Positions 1-9,514 are shown, numbered from the stretch's first letter. The stretch is DNA of 64,000 nucleotides from Pseudomonas japonica (GCF_900188455.1 NZ_FZOL01000008.1:62001-126000); one strand, 5' to 3'. Made by a program: numbers and translations. The notes: generated from the sequence alone by a model not told the origin.

Positions 1-648
1 GGCGATGGTCTTGACCCCCTGCAACCACCAGGTCACCGGGGTGTTGCGGGCCAGCTCGGTGACCTTCTTCTGCAACGCCTGGGCCGCCTCGGCGGCGGCC
101 TTGGCCGGCTTGCTGTCGTTGACCGGCACCTGGCGCCGTTTCATCTGCGACCACTGGTACAGGCTGAAGCCATCCAGGTCCGGCGGCGATTCAGGGAACA
201 GCTGCACGCGAGTCAACAGCACCTGATCGTAACGCCGGGCCATCCACGCCAACGGCGCCGCGCGCCAGGCCAGGTCGCCGTCCTCGGGCTGCGGATGGAG
301 GTCGTCGGGGAAGCGTTCGCACAGCCCGCCGATCAGGGCCAGGGCATCGGTGATGCCCTTGAATCCTTCACGGTGCAGCCAGGCCTCGCCCAGCCAGATG
401 GCGATCATCAGTTCCTTGCTGCGCTCCTGCAGCACCTGCGTGGCCAGACGCTCGACGCCTGCCCAGTCGGCGCGCTTGACCTCGCTGGTGGACCAGACAC
501 CGGTGGGCAGGCTGGTGTCGTCCTCGCGGCGCAGGTCTTCGAGGCGATCGAAGACGGCGTCGTAACGCATGCTCTTGCCGCAGGGCAATTCGCCGGGAAT
601 CGGTTCGAGCAGTTGGCTGACCCGCTGGGAAAAGCCGGGTGTGGTCAT
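1..648 (-). CDS. tssA: TssA, T6SS baseplate/cap protein, partial (3' end beyond window)
   Basis: The first 216 residues are visible; the frame stays open to the left edge, so the C-terminus is missing. The start MTTPGFSQRV is preceded by AGGAGATTACCC, a good ribosome binding site. The N-terminal part has the ImpA_N layout typical of TssA: a proline/glycine-rich opening with PIPGELPCGKSMRYD, then LEDLRRE and a conserved WxxVERLA-like helix (DWAGVERLA). TssA proteins organise baseplate and sheath assembly of the T6SS in the cytoplasm. The start codon overlaps the tssM stop (ATGA), so the two are translationally coupled at the end of the tssJKLMA operon. TssA subfamilies differ in their C-terminal domain, which cannot be judged here. 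Confidence 0.9.
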   Translation of the reverse strand, partial: MTTPGFSQRVSQLLEPIPGELPCGKSMRYDAVFDRLEDLRREDDTSLPTGVWSTSEVKRADWAGVERLATQVLQERSKELMIAIWLGEAWLHREGFKGITDALALIGGLCERFPDDLHPQPEDGDLAWRAAPLAWMARRYDQVLLTRVQLFPESPPDLDGFSLYQWSQMKRRQVPVNDSKPAKAAAEAAQALQKKVTELARNTPVTWWLQGVKTIA

Positions 649-3600
649 GGGTAATCTCCTGAATCGGCCACCGAACGCGGTGCGTAGCCGAACGGTGAAT
701 GCGGTGCCTGTACCGGCAACGGGTGAATGGACAGCGGTGCCTTGCCGCCCTGACTCATCAGCGACAGGCGCAGGAACATCTGGGTCTGGTTGTCTTCCTC
801 CGGCTGGGCGTGCACCGGCACCTCCAGGCTCAACGGGAATTCGGTGTAGTCGACGTTGGGCTGGCGCAGCATCGAGCTGTGCGCGGCCATCATCCGCAGC
901 AGCGCCCAAGGGCCCTGGTACTGCCACTCGGCCTCCAGGCCACTGACGTGCAGTTGCTGCTGCAACGGATCGTTGACCGGCCGCTGGGTGCCGTCACGGG
1001 CCCAGCGCAGACGCAGACTCAGCGGCTGGCCGACGCTCCAGTGCAGGACCTGCTCGTCGCCCGGCCAGGCGATTTCACGCACGCCGCTGCCGAGGGTCCA
1101 GGCGATCACCTGGTCGGCGCCGCGCTCGCTGTCGCGGTCGGTGCGCCAGGTCACCTCCAGGTCGATCCCCGACAGCCCCGCCTTGTCGCGCACCAGCATG
1201 GCCCCCAGCCACGGCCGCGCCTGGGCGATGCGGTCGAGGAACTCGCCGGCCGCCGCGCGCTCGCGCAGGGTCAGCAGGCCAAGGCCATCGCGGGCCTGGG
1301 CCAGGCGGTTGTCGATCAGCGTGAGGAAGTACTGCACCCGCGCCGGATCGGCGTCCGGCGCATGACGGTCGAGGGCGAACGGGAAGCGCCCGGCCAGGTA
1401 CTGGTTGAAATAGCCGGCCAGGTCGTTCCAGGCACTCGCTACCGCCTGGCGCTGGAGCCACTGGCAACGCTGCAGGGCCGCCTGCTGCAGGCTGACCCAG
1501 CGCTGGGTCAACTGCCCGGTGGCATGCGGGGCAGTGGCCGAACCGAGGATCTTCAGACAGTTGCTCTGGTCCATGTCGTTGAAGTCGCGAACGATCAGCT
1601 GGGTGATCAGCGCCGGCGAGCTGGACGGGTTCTGCCCCTTGTACTTGACCATCTCCTCGCCGAGGGAGTTGAAGCGGCTGACCAGCTCCGACTCGGTGAG
1701 GTTGAGGTTGGCCAACTGGGTCATCAGCCAATCCTTGGCCGGCGCCGACTCCTCGGTGATCGCGGTGATCACGGCGAACTGCTGGTCCAGGCTGCTCCTC
1801 AGGTCCTGCGCATCGATCGCGCGGAACAGGCGCAGGCCGAACTCCTTCGAGCCGTCCCACTGGTTGATGTCGGCGCGATCACGGAACATCGGCTGCTGGA
1901 ACACTTCGTCGATGGCCTGTGAAACGTCGGCCAGGGCGCTCTGGTTGAGCGCACCCTGCAGACCGCTGGCCAGGTCCGGGCGCTGCAACTGGACAAAGGC
2001 GCGATGCACGGCCAGGGCCTGGTCGGTACGCACCTGGAAGCTCGGCGCGCTGAGCAGCTGGCGTTCCGCGGTCTGCCGGTTGAGGCTGGCCCACATGGCA
2101 TCGCCGGCGGTGTTCTCGGCGGTCTTGAGCAGCGCGTTGCGGTATACCGGGGGAATGCCCGAGAGGGATTCGTGGGCATACTGCTTGTAGCTGTCGTAGT
2201 AACTCTGGGCCAGGCGCAGCCCTTCGCTGTCGACATGGGTCAGTTGCGCCGCATCGCCCAGCGGCTCTTCGCGCAGAGCCCGGGCGACGAAATCACGCTT
2301 GAGCAGCAGGTTGATCGCACTCTGCAGGTGGAGGATGCGCTCCTGCAACGACAGCTGGCCGGTGCTGCTCTGCACCAGCAGGTGCTTGCTCGCCCCGCCC
2401 TGGGCGACCCACTGGTCCTTGAAGCGATACTGCAGCTGCTCGGCCACGCGCTCGGTTTCATCGGCGATGGCCGGCCCCAGCAGCTTGCTCTGGCGGACCT
2501 TTTCCAGCATCTCGCCGTAACCGGCGACCAGGTCCTGGCCCTTGCCGCGGCTCCAGGTGGCGTTGGTCAGGTCGATGGAGGCCTGCAGGTCCTCGATCAG
2601 CGCGTCCATGTGCTCCAGTTCGCGCAGGGTCTGCCCCGAACCGTTCTCCAGGCGGTCGAGGTACAGCTTCAGGTAGCCGGCCGAGGTGACATAGCCATCG
2701 GTGCGGAAGTAATGCCCCAGCCAGGTTTCCATCAGCTGGTTGAAGCTGGCCTGGATCGCGCTGCGGTGCAGCGACAGGTCGATCGGCTTGAGCGGGCTGA
2801 TGCCCTGGTTGACCAGCAGGCGGTTGTAGTACTTCTCGTTGGGCAGGGTGCCGACGTTGAGGTTCATGTCCAGGGTCTGGTTGCTCAGCGGAATCAGCTG
2901 GTCCAGCGGACTCTTCTGGTTGGCCTGGGCCTGGGCGTAGAGCGTGGCCGCCTGCTCCAGGCGCAGCGTCTTGTCCACCAGTTCGCGGGCCTTGAGGTAG
3001 CTCGGCCACTGCGCCGGATCGCCGCCCTGGGGGGCGCTGCCGCGCCGGCCGGCTTCGCCGAGGGCGAGGACATCGCGCAGTTCGGCCTGCAGCAGATTGT
3101 GGATCGGCTGGTTCATATGGCTCATGGCGGTGTGCTGCAGCACCTGGTCCATCTGCCCGTCCAGCGAGGAGAACCACGAGGTCGGGTAGGCCAGCGAGGT
3201 GAAGTGCCAGCGCGGCGCGCGTTCGAGCACGTTCCAGAAACTCTGCACGTTGTGCCGGGTCAGTTCCTGGCGATGGCTGTCGTCGCTGATGGCGACGTAG
3301 TCGTTCTGCGCGTTCTGCAGCAGCCGCGACAACTCGCCGGCATCGCGCAGCGAATCGCGCCAGACCCAGACCATGGCGATGGCCCAGATCACCCCGACCA
3401 GCGCGGCGCTGAACGCGGCGACACGCTGCCAGCGCTGGCGCAGTTGCAGCAGACGCGGAATCGGCCGGGCCAGGCCGCGCTCGGCATTGATGCGCTGCTG
3501 CCACAGACCCTGGGCGAAGACGTTCTGCAGCGGCGGCTGGTCCAGCGCGGTGAAGCTGTCGGCCGCGCCGGCGATGGCCTGGGCGCCGGTGAAATACAGG

Positions 3601-4454
3601 CCGCGCAAGGCCGGCGCCTCGCCGTGGGTATTGCCCTGGAACACCGGCCAGAGCAGCATCTGCAGGTTGCGCCGCATGCCATCGAAACGCTGCGGCAGGG
3701 TGTCCAGGTCGCCGCTCAACTGCCCGGACAGGGTGCCCATCTGCACGATGGCTTCGGACAGCGCGTAGGTGATGCCATCCAGCGCATCGTCGGTCCACTG
3801 CGACTGCCAGGCGGCATCCGCGGCGAACGGCGACGACCAGCCGAGCACCTGCCGGCGTGCCTCCTCCGGCAGGGCCCGGGCCAGTTCCTGGAAGCCCGGC
3901 ACTTCGTCCATGCCGGTGATCACCACATACACCGGCAGGCTGATGCCCAGGCGCTGCAGCAGATCGATGAAGCGCCGCCGCGCGTCCAGGCCAAGGGTGG
4001 CGGCGCGGTCGGGATCGAGCAGGTCGGCGGCGGCGACGGTCCAGACCACTCCGTCCAGCGGCCGCCGCGCGCGCAGGCGCAACAGCAGGCTGATCAGGTT
4101 CCACCAGCCACTGGACTGCTTCATGCCCTCGCCGGGCATGAACAACGCCTGCGGCACCACCAGCACGGCGCCGCTGGGGTCGGCCCACCAGCGGCCGAAC
4201 CAGGCCGGTTTGTCCACCGGGTTGAGGTTCCAGCTGGCGCACAGGCGCTTGCCCTCGACCTCGTCGCCGAGCATCAGCAGCCAGGGCGCCTGGTAGCGAT
4301 CGCTGACCCCCTGTTCGTGTTCCATCTGGCGCACGGCCAGGTAGAAACTGCGCACCGCCGCGCCATTGCGATTGCGCAGCCAGAGCACCAGCAGCAGGAC
4401 GATCAGCAGGACAACGACGAGGCCCACCACCCAGGCCAGCATGGACAGGCTCAT
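645..4454 (-). CDS. tssM: TssM (IcmF-family) inner-membrane T6SS protein
   Basis: At 1269 residues this has the usual TssM length. TssM bridges the inner membrane and periplasm and forms the T6SS membrane complex with TssL and TssJ. A membrane helix lies at residues 7-26 and another near 343-366 (GVIWAIAMVWVW); the long remainder is the periplasmic region, ending in the C-terminal domain that binds TssJ. The IcmF-related region follows the first helix. The nucleotide-binding loop is degenerate: at about residues 61-72 it reads LMLGDEVEGKRL, where family members with a P-loop have GxxxxGK[ST], so ATP binding is doubtful. The gene overlaps tssL upstream and tssA downstream by 4 bases each. The identification is firm. 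Confidence 0.96.
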   Translation of the reverse strand: MSLSMLAWVVGLVVVLLIVLLLVLWLRNRNGAAVRSFYLAVRQMEHEQGVSDRYQAPWLLMLGDEVEGKRLCASWNLNPVDKPAWFGRWWADPSGAVLVVPQALFMPGEGMKQSSGWWNLISLLLRLRARRPLDGVVWTVAAADLLDPDRAATLGLDARRRFIDLLQRLGISLPVYVVITGMDEVPGFQELARALPEEARRQVLGWSSPFAADAAWQSQWTDDALDGITYALSEAIVQMGTLSGQLSGDLDTLPQRFDGMRRNLQMLLWPVFQGNTHGEAPALRGLYFTGAQAIAGAADSFTALDQPPLQNVFAQGLWQQRINAERGLARPIPRLLQLRQRWQRVAAFSAALVGVIWAIAMVWVWRDSLRDAGELSRLLQNAQNDYVAISDDSHRQELTRHNVQSFWNVLERAPRWHFTSLAYPTSWFSSLDGQMDQVLQHTAMSHMNQPIHNLLQAELRDVLALGEAGRRGSAPQGGDPAQWPSYLKARELVDKTLRLEQAATLYAQAQANQKSPLDQLIPLSNQTLDMNLNVGTLPNEKYYNRLLVNQGISPLKPIDLSLHRSAIQASFNQLMETWLGHYFRTDGYVTSAGYLKLYLDRLENGSGQTLRELEHMDALIEDLQASIDLTNATWSRGKGQDLVAGYGEMLEKVRQSKLLGPAIADETERVAEQLQYRFKDQWVAQGGASKHLLVQSSTGQLSLQERILHLQSAINLLLKRDFVARALREEPLGDAAQLTHVDSEGLRLAQSYYDSYKQYAHESLSGIPPVYRNALLKTAENTAGDAMWASLNRQTAERQLLSAPSFQVRTDQALAVHRAFVQLQRPDLASGLQGALNQSALADVSQAIDEVFQQPMFRDRADINQWDGSKEFGLRLFRAIDAQDLRSSLDQQFAVITAITEESAPAKDWLMTQLANLNLTESELVSRFNSLGEEMVKYKGQNPSSSPALITQLIVRDFNDMDQSNCLKILGSATAPHATGQLTQRWVSLQQAALQRCQWLQRQAVASAWNDLAGYFNQYLAGRFPFALDRHAPDADPARVQYFLTLIDNRLAQARDGLGLLTLRERAAAGEFLDRIAQARPWLGAMLVRDKAGLSGIDLEVTWRTDRDSERGADQVIAWTLGSGVREIAWPGDEQVLHWSVGQPLSLRLRWARDGTQRPVNDPLQQQLHVSGLEAEWQYQGPWALLRMMAAHSSMLRQPNVDYTEFPLSLEVPVHAQPEEDNQTQMFLRLSLMSQGGKAPLSIHPLPVQAPHSPFGYAPRSVADSGDYP

Positions 4455-5221
4455 GAGCTGCGCTCCTGGATCTGGAACGGCGTCGCCAGGTGCAGCACCG
4501 GCGACAGTTCCTGGCCGATATCACGCCAGAACAGATGACCGACGCCGATCAGCAGCAGGGCCACACCCAGCACCAGCAGCCCCAGGCGCAACCCGTCGCC
4601 GAGGGTTTCCCGCATCGGCGACTGCTGCGGCGCCTTGCTGGCCGGCTCGGCCAGCAAGGCGCTGACGTTGGCGTAGTCGGGGTCGCGCTGGCGAGTGAAG
4701 TTGAACAGTGCGTAGCGCCACTTGGCATGCAGCGCCTCGCCAGCGGGGCCGCGCAGGCGACCACGGAAGCCAAGGATCATGCACAGCAGGTAGACATTGC
4801 CCAGGTCATGGCTGGTGGGCGCCTGCTCGTCCAGCAGGCGCTTGATCTCCACCGGCAGGCGATCACCGGCCTGGCGGCTGGCATACAGGCGCAGCTCCAG
4901 CGGTCGTTCCTGCCAGGCCGGCTGGCCGGGCCAGTCGGCGAACAGCAGGGTCTCGTCGACCAGGGCGACGAAGGCATAGACCATCGACTTGATCTGCAGC
5001 GGCGCGGAATCACCGACACTGGCGAAGGCCGTGCGCCACAGGCGACGGGTCGCGGCGGTGGACAGCTCGACCACCTGGTCGAGCAGTTTGTCGGTGTCCT
5101 CGGCGCGCTTGTCCAGCTCGTCCCAGGCCTGCGCCCAGTCTTGCCAGACCTCGCGAAAGGCGCTGGTCAGCGGCGCATCCTGCACGCCGCGAAAGCGCGA
5201 GACAGCAATCCCTTCTGGCAT
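4451..5221 (-). CDS. tssL: TssL (DotU/IcmH-family) T6SS membrane protein
   Basis: This 256-residue protein has the DotU layout: a cytoplasmic helical domain with the family signature around YAFVALVDETLLFADWPG, followed by YLLCMILGFRGR, and one C-terminal membrane helix at about residues 210-232 (LGLLVLGVALLLIGVGHLFW). It anchors the cytoplasmic baseplate to the TssM-TssJ membrane complex. It carries no OmpA-type peptidoglycan-binding extension, as in many pseudomonad TssL proteins; such a domain would be encoded elsewhere or be absent. Its stop overlaps the tssM start by 4 bases, and tssK ends 17 bases upstream. Identification is firm. Confidence 0.95.
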   Translation of the reverse strand: MPEGIAVSRFRGVQDAPLTSAFREVWQDWAQAWDELDKRAEDTDKLLDQVVELSTAATRRLWRTAFASVGDSAPLQIKSMVYAFVALVDETLLFADWPGQPAWQERPLELRLYASRQAGDRLPVEIKRLLDEQAPTSHDLGNVYLLCMILGFRGRLRGPAGEALHAKWRYALFNFTRQRDPDYANVSALLAEPASKAPQQSPMRETLGDGLRLGLLVLGVALLLIGVGHLFWRDIGQELSPVLHLATPFQIQERSS

Positions 5222-5238
5222 AGGCTTCCCTACCCTTG

Positions 5239-6579
5239 TCAGGCATCTTGTTGTTCGTGGTTGTCATCGATCAGCAGGACGATCTGCCAGGGCCGGAACG
5301 TCTCCCCGCCCGCCGCCGATACGATCTGCAACGGCAGTTGCGGATCGAAGCTCTTGCCATCGGCCTCGATGACGAACAGGCAGGTGTCGTCGCCAACGCC
5401 GTAGGCGACCTGGTCCTTGCGGCTCATGGGCATGTGCCCCAGGCCCGGACTGCGCTGGCGAGCCAGGTCGGGAACATGAGCGGCGGAGGCGATGATGGTG
5501 CGTCCCAGCCACAGGCTGGCGTCCTGTTCCGGCGAACCGGCCGGCATGCGCAGGCCGATGACCAGTTGCTGGCTGGCCTCGCGGGACGGCAGCTGGATCT
5601 CGTAGACATTGCCCTTCTGTTCGAACGGCACACTGCGAAAGCCCAGGCGCAGGTTGCCCAGCACCCGCTCCATCCAGCGCAGCACTTCGTCGAAGCCGCG
5701 GTACAGGTCGAGGAAATCCAGCGGGGCGAAAGCCGGCACGCCCTTGATCGGGTCGAGCACCGACCAGCTCCCGGCCATGCCCAGCAGCAGCCCGTACAAA
5801 CCTTGCGGCGTGGCGATGCGGCTGTTCAGCGCGCCCTCCAGTTCCGGCAGGCGCGCCCACAGCGCCGCCGACTGCCGGCGCAGTTCCAGGGCCGCGGACG
5901 GATCGCCGTCGAGCTGCACGTCGCGCAGGCGCGCGCCGAGGAACACGCACTTCTCGCGGATCATCGCGCAGAGCAGGAAGATGCGCTGGCCGAGGATCGA
6001 CTCGGGGAGAATCCGCGGGGTCGGCGCGATGAAGTCGTCGCGCAGACGGTAACCGCCGTCTTCCTTGCGTACCCGCAGCAGCGGCAGGCAGATGCTGTCG
6101 CCCTTGTCGGCGTCGGTGACCAGGCGCGGGGTGGGCTTCCAGACCTTGATGCGCTCTTCGTCGAGACTGCTGTCGAGGTTGGGCACCGGCTCGCTCTCGT
6201 CGGAGCGCCAGCGACCGTCCAGGCTGCGCAGGCGCTGGCCCTGCCAGAGCGGGTTGACCGCCAGGTACACGGTCACGGTGGAGGTGCTCGACGCCGCCAC
6301 CGCTTCGCCGAGGTCCAGCTCGGCCAGACCGCCCTGGGCCGGGTCGATGCTGATCGGCATGCCGTCGGGCAAGGTGGCCTCCAGGCTCAGCACCCGCAGC
6401 TTGCCGGCGACCAGCGCGGCGGGTTCATGGGTAAACCGGGAAACCCCCCAATACCAGGGGTTGGCGGCCTGGGCCAGGTGGGCCGCCATGGCCTCCGCCC
6501 GCAGCCCTTGCAGCTGAAAATGCTGGGGCAGCAATTGCATGCCTTCGTACCAGCAGACCACATCAGGTCGCACGCTCAT
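5239..6579 (-). CDS. tssK: TssK, T6SS baseplate protein
   Basis: This 446-residue protein matches TssK in length and features: the N-terminal region PDVVCWYEGMQLLPQHFQ, the strand-rich shell domain with FxxxDLGEAVA, and the C-terminal part with NVYEIQLP and FDPQLPLQIV. TssK trimers connect the cytoplasmic baseplate to the TssL/TssM membrane complex and resemble phage receptor-binding proteins. The start ATG at 6579 follows an AGGGAACC site. It sits between tssJ and tssL in the leftward operon with short spacers of 56 and 17 bases. Confidence 0.95.
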   Translation of the reverse strand: MSVRPDVVCWYEGMQLLPQHFQLQGLRAEAMAAHLAQAANPWYWGVSRFTHEPAALVAGKLRVLSLEATLPDGMPISIDPAQGGLAELDLGEAVAASSTSTVTVYLAVNPLWQGQRLRSLDGRWRSDESEPVPNLDSSLDEERIKVWKPTPRLVTDADKGDSICLPLLRVRKEDGGYRLRDDFIAPTPRILPESILGQRIFLLCAMIREKCVFLGARLRDVQLDGDPSAALELRRQSAALWARLPELEGALNSRIATPQGLYGLLLGMAGSWSVLDPIKGVPAFAPLDFLDLYRGFDEVLRWMERVLGNLRLGFRSVPFEQKGNVYEIQLPSREASQQLVIGLRMPAGSPEQDASLWLGRTIIASAAHVPDLARQRSPGLGHMPMSRKDQVAYGVGDDTCLFVIEADGKSFDPQLPLQIVSAAGGETFRPWQIVLLIDDNHEQQDA

Positions 6580-6635
6580 AGGTTCCCTTGACGTCCTGTA
6601 TTTGCCGTATGGCCGGCGCGACGGACAGGCCGCGC

Positions 6636-7106
6636 TCAGCGAATGTTCTGATCCAGCAGGGTCATCTCGCGCGCATCGAACTTGAGGCGGATGCTGCGCT
6701 GGTCTTCCAGGCGCAGGCGATGCGCCCCCGGACTCTGGTAGTTGGCGAAGGCCAGCAGCCCCACCGAGGGTTTGCCATCCAGGGGGAAAGTTGACGATTC
6801 AATCAACTGTCCCGGTACCAGTTCCATGCCCCAGACATACAAATATTGGCGGAAATCGCGCTGGTATTGATCACGACTTGCAAACCATTGTTTTGCTGTC
6901 AGTCCGGACAACTTTGCGAGCAAATCAACATCATTCACCGCAATAAAGTCGACCGCGATCGGCGCGTCGTCGTTTGCACGCAAAGCAACATCGAAGGTAA
7001 CTCCCTCGACACTTACCTTGGATCCAAACAATGAGCAACCGCTCATCGGGGCGATGCCTAAAAGTACCACCAACAATCTGAAAAATATGAACTTTTTAAG
7101 ATGCAT
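6636..7106 (-). CDS. tssJ: TssJ, outer-membrane T6SS lipoprotein
   Basis: This 156-residue protein is the first gene of the leftward operon. It has a lipoprotein signal peptide: charged MHLKK, a hydrophobic core, and a lipobox ending MSGC with the acylated cysteine at residue 24. The mature part has the small beta-sandwich composition of TssJ (T6SS_Vasj/Lip family), with the VDLLAKLSGLTAKQWF and YLYVWGMELVPGQ segments. TssJ binds the periplasmic domain of TssM and caps the membrane complex at the outer membrane. Codon use is more AT-rich at its 5' end than in the neighbouring genes, in line with its position beside the promoter region. Confidence 0.9.
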   Translation of the reverse strand: MHLKKFIFFRLLVVLLGIAPMSGCSLFGSKVSVEGVTFDVALRANDDAPIAVDFIAVNDVDLLAKLSGLTAKQWFASRDQYQRDFRQYLYVWGMELVPGQLIESSTFPLDGKPSVGLLAFANYQSPGAHRLRLEDQRSIRLKFDAREMTLLDQNIR

Positions 7107-7306
7107 GACGATCCAAGAAAAGTTTTATTTGCATTTCGGCATGCCTGTTATAGCATCCATGCCAATTCGCCACCACGACGAATTGAGGTGATTGCGGAAA
7201 ACAGGATCCTCCACGCGAGAGTGTCCACTCCGCGGTCTAAGCAAGGGAATGCGATCAGTGGGAAACCGTTGCATTGCGCCCGCCTACTGCATCGGAGTCA
7301 GCCACT
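7107..7306. promoter_or_regulatory. Divergent T6SS promoter region
   Basis: These 200 bases separate the tssJ and tssB starts and must hold the promoters of both T6SS operons. The stretch near 7113-7135 and around TATAGC at about 7149 is AT-rich compared with its surroundings. I do not see a convincing pair of -35/-10 boxes or a sigma-54 motif. GGAG at 7294-7297 is the tssB ribosome binding site. Confidence 0.6.
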
Positions 7307-7885
7307 ATGGAAGAGAGTATTCAGCACAAGCTGGACCGGGTTCGCCCGCCTCGCGTGCAGATCACTTATGACGTAGAAACCGGTAACGCCATCGAGAAAA
7401 AGGAACTGCCGCTGGTGGTTGGCATCCTCGCCGATCTCTCGGGTTCCCAGGCCAACGCGGCCAAACTTGCCGAGCGGCGCTTCGTCGAGATCGACAGCGA
7501 CAACTTCGACAAAGTCCTCGATTCCATCTCCCCCAGTGTCACCGTCAACGTCAAGAACACCCTGAGCAACGACGGCAAGACCCTCAGCGCCAAGCTCGAA
7601 TTCAACAAGATCGAAGACTTCGACCCGATCAACGTGGTCAAGAAGGTCGATTCCCTCAAGGTGCTGTTCGAAGCCCGCGAACGTCTGCGCGACCTGCTGA
7701 CCAAGCTCGACGGCAACGACAAGCTCGACGAACTGCTCAAGGAAGTCCTGGCCAGCGCCGACAAGGACCTGGAAGCGATCAAGGCTGCCCGCTCCGGTGC
7801 CGACACGGCAAAGACCGACGCCACCCCCGATGCCAAGAACGATGACGCGGACGCCGGCGACAACCCCGAGGCGAAGACCGAGTAA
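7307..7885 (+). CDS. tssB: TssB, T6SS contractile sheath small subunit
   Basis: The protein is 192 residues from the ATG at 7307. I preferred this start to an upstream TTG because GGAG lies 9 bases before it and MEESIQHKLDRVRPPRV is the usual TssB beginning. Family features include ELPLVVGILADLSG, FVEIDSDNFDKVL and the region NTLSNDGKTLSAKLEF. TssB pairs with TssC to form the contractile sheath in the cytoplasm; ClpV (tssH in this cluster) later takes it apart. The C-terminal tail is acidic and alanine-rich and probably disordered. It leads the rightward operon. Confidence 0.96.
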   Translation: MEESIQHKLDRVRPPRVQITYDVETGNAIEKKELPLVVGILADLSGSQANAAKLAERRFVEIDSDNFDKVLDSISPSVTVNVKNTLSNDGKTLSAKLEFNKIEDFDPINVVKKVDSLKVLFEARERLRDLLTKLDGNDKLDELLKEVLASADKDLEAIKAARSGADTAKTDATPDAKNDDADAGDNPEAKTE

Positions 7886-7943
7886 GCGGTCCGACGCCTG
7901 ATTCGCCTGTCCGATCATTCCATCTGCTCCCGGAGACTTCACC

Positions 7944-9437
7944 ATGCCCGCGTCCAGCACCGAGAATCAAAGCGAAGGCAGTACCCAGACCCTGACCCTG
8001 CTCGAAAAGATCATCAAGGAAGGCCAGATCGTCCATGACGAGAGCCAGAAGATCTACGCCCAGGACATGATCGCCGAGTTCGCCAGCCAGGTCCTCGACA
8101 AGGCCCTCGCCGTCAGTCAGGGCCAGGATCCCGACACCCGCGCCCTGATCAACGACCGCATCAGCCAGATCGACAAGCTGATCAGCGCCCAGCTCAACGA
8201 AATCCTCCACGACGAAGGCTTCCAGAAGCTCGAAGCGTCCTGGCGTGGCCTGCACATGCTGGTCAGCAACACCGAGACCAGCACCCGCCTGAAACTGCGC
8301 CTGCTCAATGTCTCGCAGAACGAGCTGAGCAAGGACCTGACCCGCGCCGTTGACTTCGACCAGACCGTCCTGTTCAAGAAGATCTACGAAGAGGAATACG
8401 GCACCTTCGGTGGCTATCCGTTCAGCGTGCTGGTCGGCGACTACTTCTTCGGCCGTCACCCGCAGGACATCGCCCTGCTGCGCAAGATCTCCGAAGTCGC
8501 CGCCGCCGCCCACGCGCCGTTCATCGCCGCGGCCAGCCCGCTGCTGTTCGACATGAAGCAGTTCAACGACCTGGCCGTGCCCAAGGACCTGGCGAAGATC
8601 TTCGAAAGCCTGGAGCTGGGCCCATGGCGCGACTTCCGCGCCAGCGAAGACTCGCGCTACACCTCCCTGGTGCTGCCACGCTTCCTCCTGCGCCTGCCCT
8701 ACGGCAAGGACACCCTGCCGGTGGAAGGCATGGACTTCACCGAACAGGTCGGCGATCCGGACGGCAAGCAGTACCTCTGGGGCAACGCGGCCTGGGCCCT
8801 GGCCTCGCGCATCACCGACGCCTACGCCAAGTACGGCTGGGGTGCGGCGATCCGTGGCGCCGAGAGCGGCGGCGCGCTGAGCAACCTGCCGCAGCACACC
8901 TTCAAGACCGCCTCGGGTGACCTGACCCTGAAGTGCCCGACCGAAGTGGCGATCACCGACCGTCGCGAGAAGGAGCTGAACGACCTCGGCTTCATCTCCC
9001 TGTGCCACAAGAAAAACACCGGGACCGCGGTGTTCTTCGGCGGCCAGACCACCAACAAGCCACGCACCTACAACACCAACGAGGCCAACGCCAACGCGCG
9101 GATCTCCTCGATGCTGCCGTACGTGCTGGCCTCGTCGCGCTTCGCCCACTACCTGAAGGTGATCATGCGCGACAAGGTGGGCAGCTTCATGACCCGCGAC
9201 AACGTGCAGACCTACCTGAACAACTGGATCGCCGACTACGTGCTGGTCAACGACAACGCCCCGCAGGACATCAAGGCCCAGTACCCGCTGCGCGAAGCCC
9301 GCATCGACGTGTCCGAAGTACCGGGCAAGCCGGGCGCCTACCGTGCCACGGTGTTCCTGCGTCCGCACTTCCAGCTGGAAGAGCTGACCGCCTCGATCCG
9401 TCTGGTAGCCACCCTGCCACCACCGGCCGCCGCTTGA
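7944..9437 (+). CDS. tssC: TssC, T6SS contractile sheath large subunit
   Basis: This 497-residue protein has the typical TssC length and the family segments FQKLEASWRGLHMLV, GGYPFSVLVGDYFF, AHAPFIAAASP and FAHYLKVIMRDKVGSFM. TssC and TssB assemble into the contractile sheath around the Hcp tube. Its position right after tssB, with a 58-base gap, is standard. An N-terminal helix that is recognised by ClpV in some systems resides in the partner sheath proteins; I cannot judge it here. Identification is firm. Confidence 0.97.
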   Translation: MPASSTENQSEGSTQTLTLLEKIIKEGQIVHDESQKIYAQDMIAEFASQVLDKALAVSQGQDPDTRALINDRISQIDKLISAQLNEILHDEGFQKLEASWRGLHMLVSNTETSTRLKLRLLNVSQNELSKDLTRAVDFDQTVLFKKIYEEEYGTFGGYPFSVLVGDYFFGRHPQDIALLRKISEVAAAAHAPFIAAASPLLFDMKQFNDLAVPKDLAKIFESLELGPWRDFRASEDSRYTSLVLPRFLLRLPYGKDTLPVEGMDFTEQVGDPDGKQYLWGNAAWALASRITDAYAKYGWGAAIRGAESGGALSNLPQHTFKTASGDLTLKCPTEVAITDRREKELNDLGFISLCHKKNTGTAVFFGGQTTNKPRTYNTNEANANARISSMLPYVLASSRFAHYLKVIMRDKVGSFMTRDNVQTYLNNWIADYVLVNDNAPQDIKAQYPLREARIDVSEVPGKPGAYRATVFLRPHFQLEELTASIRLVATLPPPAAA

Positions 9438-9442
9438 CCGGA

Positions 9443-9468
9443 GCTCCCGCGGGTACGCCCGCGGGAGC
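9443..9468 (+). terminator. Stem-loop between tssC and hcp
   Basis: A perfect 11-bp GC-rich stem (GCTCCCGCGGG / CCCGCGGGAGC) encloses a TACG loop, 6 bases after the tssC stop. A T-rich run (TTCTTTTT) follows only after about 9 bases, so it is an imperfect terminator. It may be a partial terminator or an RNA-stabilising or processing hairpin that sets hcp expression apart from tssBC. Confidence 0.6.
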
Positions 9469-9514
9469 CGTTGCCCTTCTTTTTGCCACTTTCTGACTGC
9501 AGGAGCTTCACGCG

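Noticed and set aside
2004..4538. 844-residue open frame on the plus strand opposite tssM
   Set aside because: It is the antisense shadow of the GC-rich tssM gene, with a shadow-type composition (rich in Q, A, G, H, R) and no domain.
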